NCBI GenBank assembly: GCA_036505485.1
Contig: DASXTK010000122.1
Location: forward strand, 1-32,336
DNA length: 32,336 nucleotides
Direction: 5' to 3'
Source of the DNA: DASXTK01 sp036505485
GTDB lineage: Bacteria > Actinomycetota > Acidimicrobiia > Acidimicrobiales > VFJN01
In this document: in pieces, positions 22,548-32,336 of the stretch
How the letters are laid out: each line of letters opens with the position of its first letter
Numbering within the stretch: position 1 is the stretch's first letter
The notes under the pieces: generated by a model
Databases searched by the model: none
The model's input: the letters and a program-made list of their open reading frames with translations, nothing else
Told to the model about the DNA's origin: nothing
Translations under genes and position numbers: made by a program

Positions 22548-22757
22548 TTATGCCCGGTCGAACTCCCCGTCTTTCACGCCACCGAGGAAGGCTTCCCACT
22601 CGCTGGGCGTGAATTCCAGGACGGGCCCGAGCCCGTGTTGCTTGGAGTCTCGGACGCCGATGCTGCCATCGGCAGCTACGGCGACTTCCACGCAGTTGTC
22701 ACCACCACTGGACAGGCTCGACTTGCGCCACGCGGTGAACTTGTCTCTTTGGGTCAT
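22548..22757 (-). CDS. DUF397 domain protein
   Basis: 69 residues, nearly all a DUF397 domain: FTAWRKSSLSSGGDNCVEVAV, then GSIGVRDSKQHGLGPVLEFTPSEWEAFLGGVKDGEFD. These small actinobacterial proteins are usually encoded beside an XRE/DUF5753 regulator, as here (the next gene upstream). At least one Streptomyces pair, Scr2/Scr1, has been described as toxin-antitoxin-like, with the DUF397 member as the active partner. ATG 22757 has a clear GGAGGGGAG ribosome binding site. It is followed by a strong terminator. The target is unknown. Confidence 0.9.
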   Translation of the reverse strand: MTQRDKFTAWRKSSLSSGGDNCVEVAVAADGSIGVRDSKQHGLGPVLEFTPSEWEAFLGGVKDGEFDRA

Positions 22758-22896
22758 GACGTGACTCCCCTCCGTACCGACCACCTTTGTGGTCAGCACA
22801 TGTCTCTGTACAGCCCAATGTTCCTGACTGTGCAGCAGTATCCACCCGCGGGCGCGCCTCGGCAAGGGGGTCCAGAGATGAATTACCTAACGGGGG

Positions 22897-23751
22897 TCAG
22901 CGGGTGGTCTTGGCGGTGTCGATCAAGTACTCGAGGCTCTGAGCGACCGGCCAGGCGGCCTCCCGCAGGCTTTCGTAGAGCTCCTCGTACCGCTTGACCA
23001 CGTCCTCCTCGACCAACACCAGGTCGTTGGTGACGGTGTCGACAGTGACCACCGTCGGGTCACCGGGATCGGTGAACGTGTAGATCGAGAACGCCGAACG
23101 AGGGACCTCGTAGCCCTCGATCTCCGCCGCGATCGGCAACACCCGCACCTCGTACAGAGGATTGCCGTTGACGGTGGCGGCCACGTGGTAGAGCTGCTCC
23201 TTGAGCACCTCGCCCGGGGCGGTGCGGCGCTGGATGGCCAGCTCGTCGATGACCGCCTCGTAGGTGGGACCGCCGGGACGACGCAGCATCCGCTGCCGCC
23301 CGATCCGGGCTTGGACCGCCTTCTCGGACGTGTAGCCGCCGGGTCCGGTCAACCGTTCGGCCTCGATGCGGGCCCGGGTGAACTCCGCGGTCTGCAACAG
23401 ACCGGGGATGAACACCATCTGGAACTCCCGGATCGTGGCCGCGCCGGCCTCCAGGTTGGCGAACAGCGCCTGGCGCTCGCCCATGGCCCTGTTGGATTCC
23501 CACCAGCCACGCTCGCCGGCTTCCCGGGCGATGGTCATGACCTGGGTCCAACGGGCGTCCTCCACGCCCAGCGCGTCGAGGATCTTCATGACGTCGTTCT
23601 GATCGACGACGTGACCGTTCTCCAGCCGGGAGATCTGAGCCCGGCTCTGCCCGATCCGACTCGCGAGCTGTTCGTGAGTCAGACCGGCTTGCTTCCGCAG
23701 CTCTCGTAGTTCTGCCGCCAGCCGCAAGCGACGTACATAGGGGCTGATCAT
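22897..23751 (-). CDS. XRE-family regulator with DUF5753 domain
   Basis: A 284-residue DNA-binding protein. The N-terminal helix-turn-helix (LRELRKQAGLTHEQLASRIG, then QSRAQISRLENGHVV, ~16-50) is followed by a long DUF5753 domain with the typical FQMVFIPGLLQTAEFTRA block and YEVRVLPIAAEIEGYEVPRSAFSIYTF. It is the standard partner of DUF397 proteins in actinobacteria. The ATG at 23751 follows a GGGAGGG ribosome binding site. The divergent methyltransferase gene shares a ~184-nt spacer with an 18-bp-spaced direct repeat that could be its operator. Its signal is unknown. Confidence 0.92.
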   Translation of the reverse strand: MISPYVRRLRLAAELRELRKQAGLTHEQLASRIGQSRAQISRLENGHVVDQNDVMKILDALGVEDARWTQVMTIAREAGERGWWESNRAMGERQALFANLEAGAATIREFQMVFIPGLLQTAEFTRARIEAERLTGPGGYTSEKAVQARIGRQRMLRRPGGPTYEAVIDELAIQRRTAPGEVLKEQLYHVAATVNGNPLYEVRVLPIAAEIEGYEVPRSAFSIYTFTDPGDPTVVTVDTVTNDLVLVEEDVVKRYEELYESLREAAWPVAQSLEYLIDTAKTTR

Positions 23752-23814
23752 CCACGCCCTCCCGACACCCGCCTGCTGCGCACATTACGCCACTTTGCAC
23801 GCGTTGGCATTCTT

Positions 23815-23844
23815 CGCGCGGTCAGTGTTCAGCGCGCGGTCGGT
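23815..23844. repeat. Direct repeat in XRE-methyltransferase spacer, candidate operator
   Basis: CGCGCGGTCAGT (23815-23826) and CGCGCGGTCGGT (23833-23844) are spaced 18 bp start to start, about two helical turns. They lie between the divergent regulator and methyltransferase genes in a locally AT-richer spacer. Operator function is inferred. Confidence 0.45.
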
Positions 23845-23922
23845 TCCGCCACGGCGCGAAACACGTTGGAAAATATGGCAAATCGTCAAGTTCTCGACCG
23901 AACACTTCCGCATCCCGCGTCT

Positions 23923-23928
23923 TACGCT
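23923..23928 (+). promoter_or_regulatory. Leaderless -10 element (TACGCT)
   Basis: TACGCT ends 7 nt before the methyltransferase GTG at 23936 and decides that start over longer in-frame ones. Confidence 0.42.
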
Positions 23929-23935
23929 GTCGGCC

Positions 23936-24772
23936 GTGACTGAGGGCTCGTTGAATCCGTCCAACGCCGACAGAACCCCCGTCGAGATCGACAGCAGCGT
24001 CGCCCATGCGTCTCGGGTGTACGACTACTTCCTGGGAGGAACCGACAACTTCGCCGTCGACCGCGAAGCCGCCGAGGCCCTGGGCGCGGCCATCGGGGGC
24101 ATCGCCAACGCCCGCTCCGACGTCCGGGCCAACCGGGACTTCCTGGGCCGGGCCGTGCGCTACCTGGTGCTCGAGGCCGGCATCCGCCAGTTCCTGGACA
24201 TCGGCACCGGTGTCCCCAACGCCGACAACACCCACGCCGTGGCCCAGGAGCTGGCCCCCGAGACCCGCATCGTCTACGTCGACAACGACCCCATCGTGCT
24301 GGCCCACGCCCATTCGCTGCTGAAGTCCACCGACGAGGGATCGACCGCCTATCTCGACGGCGACCTGCGCGAGCCCGACCGCATCCTGGGCCAGGCGGCC
24401 AAGACCCTCGACTTCACCGAGCCGATCGCCATCATGCTGGTGTCGATCATGCACTTCATCGGCGATCAGGAGGACCCAACCGGGATCATCGGCCGGCTGC
24501 TCAACGCCGTGCCCGGCGGCAGCTACCTGGCGCTCTCCCACCTCTCCAACGACATCCAGGCCAAGGAGGAGCTGGGCGCGGTCGACCGCCTGAGCGCGGC
24601 CACCCGGGAGACCTTCTACCTGCGCTCCCATGCCGACGTCAGCCGGTTCTTCGACAGCCTCGGCCTGGTCGAGCCGGGCGTGGTCCAGGTAGCCCAATGG
24701 CGCAACCCCGACCCCGACCCCCCCGGCACCCGGGTAGCCCCCTTCTACGGCGGAGTAGGCCGCAAGCCGTAG
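23936..24772 (+). CDS. SAM-dependent methyltransferase (DUF574 / Methyltransf_19 type)
   Basis: 278 residues. The family is recognised from ASRVYDYFLGGTDNFAVDRE near the N-terminus, the SAM-binding motif I FLDIGTGVPNADNTH, motif II YVDNDPIVLAHA, and the IAIMLVSIMHFIGD segment. These proteins are abundant in actinobacteria, often beside XRE/DUF397 genes; their substrates are mostly unknown. The GTG at 23936 is chosen from the promoter spacing; a start at 23795 would add ~47 residues of non-conserved sequence covering the operator region. The stop codon directly abuts a 26-bp hairpin. Confidence 0.9.
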   Translation: MTEGSLNPSNADRTPVEIDSSVAHASRVYDYFLGGTDNFAVDREAAEALGAAIGGIANARSDVRANRDFLGRAVRYLVLEAGIRQFLDIGTGVPNADNTHAVAQELAPETRIVYVDNDPIVLAHAHSLLKSTDEGSTAYLDGDLREPDRILGQAAKTLDFTEPIAIMLVSIMHFIGDQEDPTGIIGRLLNAVPGGSYLALSHLSNDIQAKEELGAVDRLSAATRETFYLRSHADVSRFFDSLGLVEPGVVQVAQWRNPDPDPPGTRVAPFYGGVGRKP

Positions 24773-24826
24773 TCGTTCTGTGACCTGTATGCCGCGCCAG
24801 GGCGCGGCATACAGGTCACAGAACGA
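24773..24826. terminator. Perfect 26-bp hairpin terminator
   Basis: Arms 24773-24798 and 24801-24826 are perfectly complementary around a 2-nt AG loop, starting at the base right after the methyltransferase TAG. It very probably terminates that transcript; its unusual length and perfection are noted in the findings. Confidence 0.75.
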
Positions 24827-24837
24827 GAAGAAGCGCC

Positions 24838-24843
24838 TAATCT
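24838..24843 (+). promoter_or_regulatory. Leaderless -10 element (TAATCT)
   Basis: TAATCT ends 7 nt before the GTG at 24851, just past the big hairpin. Confidence 0.45.
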
Positions 24844-24850
24844 GACAGGC

Positions 24851-25642
24851 GTGTCAGGTTTTTGGGGGGAAGTTGGGGGGACCGTCTTTGGGCGGTGGTA
24901 TGTCACCGCGTTCGGGGTGGCGTTCCTTGTGGCCGCGGTGCGGCATCTGGGGTGGCGGAGGACGCTCCTCTACGCGGCCGCGGCGTTGACGGTTGGGGTC
25001 CTGGCCGAGAACGGGTCCGTGAACCTGGGGTTCCCGTACACCCGCTACAGCTTCGATCCGAGCCTGCGCGGCGACGAGCTGTTCGTGGGCGATGTCCCGC
25101 TGATGGTGTCGCTCAGCTACACGTTCATGGCCTACTTCGCCTTCGCCAGCGCCCGGGTCATCGTCGGCGGCCCCTACCGCGGCCGGTCGGACATGCCGGT
25201 ACTCGAGTACCTCACCGCAGTGCTGTTGGCGGTGTGGGCCCTGTGGGTGATCGACCCCATCAGCCGGCTCGGCGAGCACTTCTTCCTGGGACAGCTGTTC
25301 CGGTACGAGGGCCCCGGCTTCTGGTTCGGCCTGCCGCTGGGCAGCCAACTCGGGTTCACGCTCACCGCCGCCATCCTGGTCGGAATGCTCACCTGGCTGA
25401 CCCGCAACGAGCCGGCCGAACCCGTGCCCAGCCTGCGGGAGCACCCCCATGTGGGCGCGTTGGCGTCATTCGTGGGCCAGGTCCTGTTCATGACCGGCAC
25501 CGCATTCGTGGTCGGTCGCACCAACGGCGACCCGGCCGTGGCCAGCACCGCGGATGCGCTGGCCGGTGCCACCTTCGTCATCGCCCTGCCCGCGGTCCTG
25601 TTCGTGGCGGTCTACTGGCGCTCGCTCACGCTGGCCGAGCGG

Positions 25643-25666
<24 letters not shown>
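24851..25666 (+). CDS. CruF-like carotenoid biosynthesis membrane protein (DUF422)
   Basis: A 271-residue integral membrane protein with about seven hydrophobic helices. The block ENGSVNLGFPYTRYSFDP ... GDVPLMVSLSYTFMAYFAFASA is characteristic of DUF422/CruF proteins, which hydrate carotenoid end groups (C-1',2' hydratase) in some bacteria. No other carotenoid genes (crtB, crtI and so on) are in the window, so the substrate is uncertain; distant homologues exist outside carotenoid pathways. It starts at GTG 24851 with a leaderless promoter. The last 24 nt overlap the convergent ALDH gene. Confidence 0.78.
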
Positions 25667-27087
<1,421 letters not shown>

Positions 27088-27091
<4 letters not shown>

Positions 27092-28074
27092 AGCGGTTCT
27101 CCGATGTGGACCAGGTCGCGGCGGTGCCAGCCGTCGACCTCTACCTCGACGGACAGGACCATTCCGTTTTCGATCACGGCGTCGGCGCCGACGGTGTGGG
27201 TGATGACTGGGGGCTCGAACCCCACGCCGGAGCCGCGGACCATCCAGCGGCTGGGCGGCCGGACGGCCGCCCGTAGAACCCGGCCGGTGGCTCCCGGGCG
27301 GCAGGCGGCGAGAAGGTGCTTCTGGGCTTCGACGGATGGATCAGCCGGGTCGTCCTGGCTTGGGACGGCCTTGCCTCCGGCAAGTCCGAGGTGGGTGGTG
27401 CGGCCCAGTCCGCCCTCGTAGCCCCCCAGCAGCACGCCGAAGTCGAGCTGCATCAGCGAACCCACGCGGCGGACCAACGGTGCCGACGACGGAACCGTGG
27501 CGCCCCGGCTGGCCATGGCCCGGTGGGCGGCGGCGAGGGCGTTGGCCGGACCACTTCCCTGCTCCAAGGTCTCGACTGCGGCAGCGAACCCCAATCCAGC
27601 GATTGCCGTAGCGGCGCGGATGCCTTCCAGCTCGACCGGAAGCTTCACGGTCCGGACATCCCGCAGCACATCGTCGGCCGGGACCAGCTCGGCGTCGGGG
27701 GCCAGTCGGGCGGCTGCCCGCGCGAAACCCGGTGACAGGGCATCGACCCCGATCCGGCGGGCCTCCGGGAGTCCCGGGATACCCCGGAGCGCGGCGCCCA
27801 TGACCGCCGGGTTCCACGTCACGCCGTAGAGGTGATCGAACGGGATCTCCGGGGGGACCCCGGCGTCCCAGGTAGACAGCAGGTGGGTCGACCTTCCGGT
27901 GGCGCCGACCAGGACACAGGCGGCGCCGAAAGGTCGAGTTCCTGCGGTCCACAACGACTGGTGACCGGTGGCGTAGGCGATGGAGTCCCGCCGGCCCAGG
28001 ACCAGCACGTCGAGTCCGGCGGCATCCATGGCGTCGAACACCCGCTCCTGCCGAGCCGCTCGCAAGCTGCTCAT
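27088..28074 (-). CDS. M24 (creatinase/aminopeptidase) fold protein with degraded metal site
   Basis: 328 residues. An N-terminal creatinase-like domain (RQERVFDAMDAAGLDVLVLGRRDSIAYATGHQ) precedes a pita-bread domain. The metal ligands are mostly lost compared with its neighbour: the second Asp (SDFGRT there) is Gly in GGYEGGLGRT; the His of HGLGVE is Arg in RGSGVGFE; the last Glu (YRAEE) is Asp in HRRDLVHIGE. The first Asp and one Glu remain. It is shorter than usual (328 against ~400 residues). It may be a metal-independent enzyme, as creatinase is, or a non-catalytic partner of the intact M24 gene, whose stop it overlaps by 4 nt. Confidence 0.8.
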
Positions 28075-29294
28075 GACGTGAACGGCGGGTAGGCGTGGCC
28101 GCTGCCCAGATGGCGCCAACCATCTTCGGTCACAGCGATGATCTCCTCGGCCCGGTAGCCGCCAACACCGTCCTCCCAGATGACCGGTTCGAGCACCAGC
28201 ACCATCCCCGGGGCCAGCACCAGGTTGTCGTCGAACTCCGGGCCGAGGTCGGTTCCGATGAGTGGCATCTCCGCGCTCTCGACCCCCAGCCCGTGGGCCA
28301 GATAGAAGTGCGGCAGCCAGGGCCGCCGGTCGCCGTTGGCCGCCGTGGCCGCCCGGCACAGCTCGCCGCCGCTGACCCCCGGGCCGAGCCCGTCGAGGAC
28401 CGCGACCATCACCGCGCACCAGCGCTCGAACAGCCTCTGCTGGCCTGGATCAGGGTCTCGTCCGACGATCCAGGTGCGCCCGAAGTCCGACGCGTAGCCC
28501 AGGTGGTCGACGCCGGTGTCGACCCAGACCAGGTCGCGCTCGGCCAGCACCGGGTCGCCCACGCCGGTGGGGAAGGCCACATCGCCGGTCGTGGTCCGGG
28601 GCCCGTCGGCGATCGAGCGCGGCATGGGTTGGAAGATGGGATCGATCAGGTTGGCCTCGACGCCGTGCGGAACCAGCTGGGCCAGGAACTCGCCCGCCAC
28701 CTCGCTGCGGCGGACTCCCGGACGCACCATCGCCTGGGTCGCCACCATTGCAGCCTCGTTGCGGCGTTGGGCTTCGGCGATGCAGCCCAGTTCGTCGGCG
28801 GTCTTGGCGAGCTTGGCAGGACCGATGACCTGGGTGGCCTCGAGCATCGAGGCGTCGGACAGCACCCCGGCCCGCTGCATGGCCCCGGTGATCTCGTCGA
28901 CCGCGATCCGGTCACGACTCCCGGCAACGTCGGCCAACACACCGGCGAGCAGGACGGCGCCCTCGTCCAGCTCGGGCCAGACGCTCGGGTGCCGTTCCAC
29001 GTCGAGCCCGGGCCCGGACCCGGCGTCGTCCCACAGCAGGTGAGGCCGGTCCTCCCCCGTGACCACGATGGCTACCGGTCGCTCGTAGATCGCGTGGGTG
29101 ACGTCGATGCCCCGCACAGGCTGCCCCGTGGCGTACGCGACGTTGGGGGCGTGCAGCAACAGGGCGACGTCGACGCCCTGCCTGGCCATCTCGGCCTGCA
29201 GCTTGGCGTGGCGTTCCCGATGCAAGCGCCGGACGTCGATCGCCGTTGAGGGTTCTCGATGCTTGGCCAACAGGTCGCGCAGGTCGGCTCCCAT
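28071..29294 (-). CDS. M24 family peptidase (Xaa-Pro dipeptidase-like)
   Basis: 407 residues. It has an N-terminal creatinase-like domain (RRLHRERHAKLQAEMARQG, then VDVALLLHAPNVAYATG) and a catalytic pita-bread domain with all five ligands: VDTGVDHLGYASDFGRT (two Asp), HGLGVES (His), VLVLEPVIW (Glu) and YRAEEIIAV (Glu). It should bind two Mn or Co ions and cleave peptides before or after proline, or a related amide. It is first in a minus-strand operon with the M24-like and ALDH genes and divergent from the P450 gene. ATG 29294 is chosen because the longer frame runs into the P450 gene; TATCAA upstream could be its -10. Confidence 0.9.
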   Translation of the reverse strand: MGADLRDLLAKHREPSTAIDVRRLHRERHAKLQAEMARQGVDVALLLHAPNVAYATGQPVRGIDVTHAIYERPVAIVVTGEDRPHLLWDDAGSGPGLDVERHPSVWPELDEGAVLLAGVLADVAGSRDRIAVDEITGAMQRAGVLSDASMLEATQVIGPAKLAKTADELGCIAEAQRRNEAAMVATQAMVRPGVRRSEVAGEFLAQLVPHGVEANLIDPIFQPMPRSIADGPRTTTGDVAFPTGVGDPVLAERDLVWVDTGVDHLGYASDFGRTWIVGRDPDPGQQRLFERWCAVMVAVLDGLGPGVSGGELCRAATAANGDRRPWLPHFYLAHGLGVESAEMPLIGTDLGPEFDDNLVLAPGMVLVLEPVIWEDGVGGYRAEEIIAVTEDGWRHLGSGHAYPPFTS

Positions 29295-29350
29295 GCGCAC
29301 TTGATAGCCCGGATATGACGCATCTGTCAGAAAGTCGGGCGGGGTCGTGC

Positions 29351-29356
29351 TAAGAC
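29351..29356 (+). promoter_or_regulatory. Leaderless -10 element (TAAGAC)
   Basis: TAAGAC ends 7 nt before the P450 ATG at 29364, within the 69-nt spacer shared with the divergent M24 gene. Confidence 0.38.
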
Positions 29357-29363
29357 GATCACG

Positions 29364-30623
29364 ATGACGGACAGGGTCACGGTCGACTTCGACCATCACA
29401 GCCGGGAGTTCCACGAGGAGCGCCACGAGCGCTGGGCCGAGCTGCGGCGCTGCCCGGTGGCCCACAACCCCCGCTACGGCGGGTTCTGGGTGGTGAGCGG
29501 CTACGACGAGGTCGCCACCGTGGCCCGCGATGCCGAGACCTTCTCCAGCCGGCATCTTTCCGAACCCGATCCGGACACCGACGGCATCGAGTACATCGGC
29601 ATCGCCGGCGTCCCCCGCGGCGGCATCCCCACCGCGGGGATCGCCGAGGTCGAAGGGGTGGTCCACCGGGCGCTCCGGCGGATCCTCAACCCTTTCCTGG
29701 TCCCGGCGGCCATCGCCCGGATGGAGCCGAGGATGGAGGCCACCGCCGCATGGTTCCTGGACCAGGGGATCGAGACCGGTGCCATCGACCTGGTCCTCGA
29801 CTACGCCAACCCGGTCCCCGCCATCTTCACCATGGAGCTGATCGGGCTGCCTCCGGACAACTGGCACCACTACGCCGAGCTCTTCCACGGGATGGTGGCC
29901 CACCGCCGGGGCAGCCCGGAGCTGCGCAGCGCCATGGCCAACATCACCGCGATGCTCACCGAGCTGCGCGACGAGGTGGCGGCCCGCCGCGACGAGCCCC
30001 GGGACGACCTGCTCACCAGCCTCGTCGAGCTAGAGGTAGATGAGGGGCGCAAGCTCAGCGACGACGAGCTGGTGTCGGCGCTGTGGAACCTGGTGGGCGG
30101 CGGTCTCGACACCACGACGTCGCTGACCTCGCTCACGCTGCACTACCTGGACGCCCATCGGGACCTCCGCCAAAGACTCGTCGACCAGCCCGAGCTGCTC
30201 GACCCGGCCACCGAAGAGTTCCTGCGCTACTTCTCGGTGAACGAGACCCTCACCCGCACCGTCACCCGTGACGTCGAGCTGGGCGGCCAGCAACTGCAGC
30301 GGGGCGACCACCTGATGCTGAGCTGGCTGTCGGCCAACTGGGACGAGCACGCCTTCGACCGTCCCGACCAGGTGGTCCTCGACCGGGAGCCCAACCCCCA
30401 CCTGGCCTTCGGGGTCGGACCCCATCGCTGCATCGGGCTGCACATGGCCCGGACCCTGTTCCAGGTGCTCATCCGCCAGGTGCTGGCCCGCATCCCCGAC
30501 TACGAGGTCGACCGCGAGGCCACCCGGTTCTACCAGGGCAACCCCGAGCTGGCCGGGATCGTGCAGATGCCGGCGCGCTTCACCCCCGGCCCGATCGCCG
30601 GCCCGTCCGAGCGGCCGTTCTGA
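29364..30623 (+). CDS. Cytochrome P450
   Basis: A 419-residue soluble bacterial P450. Seen are the I-helix oxygen-binding segment (WNLVGGGLDTTTSL), the K-helix ExxR (EEFLRYF) and the heme-Cys loop FGVGPHRCIG, followed by a normal L-helix (LHMARTLFQVLIRQVL). It hydroxylates an unknown substrate using separate ferredoxin partners, none of which is encoded in this window. The 1-nt overlap (TGATG) with the acyl-CoA synthetase gene indicates an operon in which hydroxylation may precede CoA activation, as in terpene, steroid or alicyclic acid degradation; that is inference. Confidence 0.94.
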   Translation: MTDRVTVDFDHHSREFHEERHERWAELRRCPVAHNPRYGGFWVVSGYDEVATVARDAETFSSRHLSEPDPDTDGIEYIGIAGVPRGGIPTAGIAEVEGVVHRALRRILNPFLVPAAIARMEPRMEATAAWFLDQGIETGAIDLVLDYANPVPAIFTMELIGLPPDNWHHYAELFHGMVAHRRGSPELRSAMANITAMLTELRDEVAARRDEPRDDLLTSLVELEVDEGRKLSDDELVSALWNLVGGGLDTTTSLTSLTLHYLDAHRDLRQRLVDQPELLDPATEEFLRYFSVNETLTRTVTRDVELGGQQLQRGDHLMLSWLSANWDEHAFDRPDQVVLDREPNPHLAFGVGPHRCIGLHMARTLFQVLIRQVLARIPDYEVDREATRFYQGNPELAGIVQMPARFTPGPIAGPSERPF

Positions 30624-32173
30624 TGACGACGACCGACCTCGTCCCCCTGGGGCAGCCTGCCCATCCTGCGGCCTGGGCCGCGGCGGATCCCGACCGCCCC
30701 GCGCTGGTGATGGCCCGTTCCGGCGCCACCCGCACCTACCGGGAGCTGGACGAGGCGTCGACCCGCCTGGCTCGGCTGCTGCGAGCCCGGGGTCTCCAGC
30801 GGGACGACCACCTCGCCGTGCTGATCGAGAACCGCCCCGAGTTCTTCGAAGCCGTCTGGGCCGGTCTGCGGGCCGGACTCCACGTCACCCCGGTCAACTG
30901 GCATCTCAGCCCGGCCGAGGCCGGCTACATCATCGCCAACTGCGAGGCCCGGGCCCTCGTGACTTCGGCCGCTCTCGGCCCGGTGGTGGCCGAGCTCGCC
31001 GACGACCTGGCCGCGGTGGAAGTTCGGCTCGCGGTCGACGACGGGGTTCCGGAGTTCGAGGACTACGCGGCGGCGCTGGCTCACCAACCCGGCAGCGGGC
31101 CCGTTCCCGATGAGGCCGAGGGGTCGTTCATGTTCTATTCGTCGGGGACGACCGGGAGGCCGAAGGGCATCCTTGCGCCTCTCCCCCAGATCCCGTTCGG
31201 CGCGCCGTTTCCGTTCGCCCTCCTGCTCACCGGGGTGTTCGGCTTCACCCCGGAGTCCGTGTACCTGAGCCCGTCGCCGCTGTACCACGCCGCTCCCGCC
31301 GGTTGGACCACGACCGTCCACCGCATCGGCGGCACCGTCGTGGCCATGGAGCGCTTCGACCCGATCGAGCTGCTGGCCTACGTGGAGCGCTACCGGGTCA
31401 CCCACATGCAGCTCGTCCCCACCCACATGGTGCGTCTGCTCAAGCTGCCCGAGGAGGACCGGCGGCGCTTCGACCTGTCCAGCCTGCAGATGATCGTGCA
31501 CGCTGCGGCGCCCTGTCCGGTGGAGGTCAAGCGGGCGACCATCGACTGGCTCGGGCCGATCGTCCACGAGTACTACGCCGGCAGCGAGGGCACCGGGTTC
31601 TGCATCATCGGCCCCGAGGACTGGCTGGCCCACCCGGGCTCGGTGGGAAAGTCGCTGCTGGGAACCATCCACATCCTGGACGACGAGGGCGCCGAGCAGC
31701 CCGTCGGCGAGGAGGGTGGGGTGTGGTTCGAGACCTCCCGCCACTTCGTGTACCACGGCGATGCCGAGAAGACCGCCCAGGCGTGGAACGACCGGGGCTG
31801 GAACTCCCTGGGCGATGTCGGCCGACTGGACGCCGACGGCTACCTGTACCTGACCGACCGGGCTTCCAACATGATCATCTCGGGCGGGGTGAACATCTAT
31901 CCCCGTGAGGTCGAGGACCACCTGGTCGTCCATCCGGCGGTGGCCGACGTCGCCGTACTCGGCACGCCCGATCCCGACTGGGGCGAGCAGGTCACGGCGT
32001 TCGTGCAGCTGCTGCCCGGGGTGGAGCCGAGCGACGAGCTGGCCGAGGCGCTGATCGAGCATTGCCGGGACCGGCTGTCGCACTTCAAGTGTCCCCGGTC
32101 GGTGCGGTTCGTCGACGATCTGCCCCGGCTGCCGACCGGCAAGCTGCTCAAGCGACTCCTGGTGGTGGAATGA
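30623..32173 (+). CDS. AMP-dependent acyl-CoA synthetase/ligase
   Basis: A 516-residue adenylate-forming enzyme that activates a carboxylic acid with ATP and joins it to CoA. Motifs: phosphate loop FYSSGTTGRPKG (~170-181), the acyl-pocket YYAGSEGTGF, GDVGRLDADGYLYLTDR with the hinge Asp, IISGGVNIYPREVE, and the C-terminal catalytic lysine in LPTGKLLKR. It is of the fadD/menE-like class seen in steroid and aromatic-acid catabolism. It is coupled to the P450 upstream (TGATG) and to the next gene downstream (ATGA). Confidence 0.94.
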   Translation: MTTTDLVPLGQPAHPAAWAAADPDRPALVMARSGATRTYRELDEASTRLARLLRARGLQRDDHLAVLIENRPEFFEAVWAGLRAGLHVTPVNWHLSPAEAGYIIANCEARALVTSAALGPVVAELADDLAAVEVRLAVDDGVPEFEDYAAALAHQPGSGPVPDEAEGSFMFYSSGTTGRPKGILAPLPQIPFGAPFPFALLLTGVFGFTPESVYLSPSPLYHAAPAGWTTTVHRIGGTVVAMERFDPIELLAYVERYRVTHMQLVPTHMVRLLKLPEEDRRRFDLSSLQMIVHAAAPCPVEVKRATIDWLGPIVHEYYAGSEGTGFCIIGPEDWLAHPGSVGKSLLGTIHILDDEGAEQPVGEEGGVWFETSRHFVYHGDAEKTAQAWNDRGWNSLGDVGRLDADGYLYLTDRASNMIISGGVNIYPREVEDHLVVHPAVADVAVLGTPDPDWGEQVTAFVQLLPGVEPSDELAEALIEHCRDRLSHFKCPRSVRFVDDLPRLPTGKLLKRLLVVE

Positions 32174-32336
32174 CCTTGCCGTCCCGTCCCACTGCGCTGG
32201 TCACCGCGCCGTTCTGCGGACCTGGGGTCGAGCGGCTGTCCGAGATCGCGGACCTGGTGATCGACCCCTGGATCGATCAGCGGCCGATGCGGCTCTACAA
32301 CCAGGACCAGCTGGCCGAGCGCATCGACCAGGAGGG
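32170..32336 (+). CDS. Probable D-2-hydroxyacid dehydrogenase, N-terminal part (window edge)
   Basis: Only the first 55 codons or so are present: a beta strand (TALVTAPFCGPG), then VERLSEIADLVIDPWIDQR and LYNQDQLAERIDQEG. This matches the N-terminal substrate-binding fold of NAD-dependent D-isomer 2-hydroxyacid dehydrogenases. It overlaps the acyl-CoA synthetase stop by 4 nt, so it is third in that operon. The catalytic part lies outside the window, so the call is tentative. Confidence 0.55.
   Translation, partial: MTLPSRPTALVTAPFCGPGVERLSEIADLVIDPWIDQRPMRLYNQDQLAERIDQE

Overview
The window is about 32 kb of very GC-rich DNA (roughly 70% by eye) with short intergenic gaps and many 4-base ATGA/GTGA gene overlaps. 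GpgS (glucosylglycerate-type synthesis), a FolP2-like protein, a Ddn-type F420 oxidoreductase, a DUF2505 protein, and an XRE/DUF397/DUF574-type methyltransferase trio all point to Actinomycetota. An acidimicrobial or related deep-branching lineage is my guess; nothing in the window fixes the genus.

Layout. 1-182 is a palindrome-rich intergenic repeat. 183-2858 (minus) holds an acyl-CoA dehydrogenase and an IclR regulator. 3104-5183 holds a metallo-beta-lactamase-fold protein without its metal site, a 4-TM membrane protein and MsrA. 5223-8719 (plus) is gpgS, a folP2-like gene, an MDR oxidoreductase and a PhyH dioxygenase. 8716-10519 holds a GNAT enzyme, rmlA and a Ddn-like protein. 10722-13960 (minus) holds a membrane protein cotranscribed with an ECF sigma factor, an M23 cell-wall peptidase and DUF2505. 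14051-15960 is one gene for a two-TM, tandem-domain protein, cut twice by a short structured repeat. 16058-19273 holds an excalibur-domain protein, a Tat-exported heme peroxidase and a histidine phosphatase. 19274-19708 is a second, inverted copy of the palindromic repeat. 19709-21794 holds a small ORF, a true MBL hydrolase and a lipoprotein. 21804-24772 holds small ORFs plus the DUF397/XRE regulator pair divergent from a methyltransferase. 24851-25666 is a CruF-like (DUF422) membrane protein. 25643-32336 is a catabolic-looking locus: an ALDH and two M24 peptidase-fold genes on minus, divergent from a P450, an acyl-CoA synthetase and the start of a probable D-2-hydroxyacid dehydrogenase.

Most unusual signal. 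A ~61-nt element begins with CTCCCGCCCGACCC, continues to CCACCCTGTG, and ends in a 6-bp hairpin. It occurs three times. Two copies (14282-14342 and 15048-15108) lie inside one gene; each shifts the frame, and removing both exactly leaves a single 595-residue reading frame. The third copy (3088-3011, opposite strand) sits just before the MBL-like gene. The hairpin stems differ between copies but keep pairing. This may be a recent small mobile repeat that broke the gene, or an RNA- or translation-level removable element; the sequence cannot decide between them.

Another general feature is leaderless expression. Many starts have a TANNNT-like -10 hexamer ending 6-8 nt before the start codon and no Shine-Dalgarno sequence; I used this to choose several starts.
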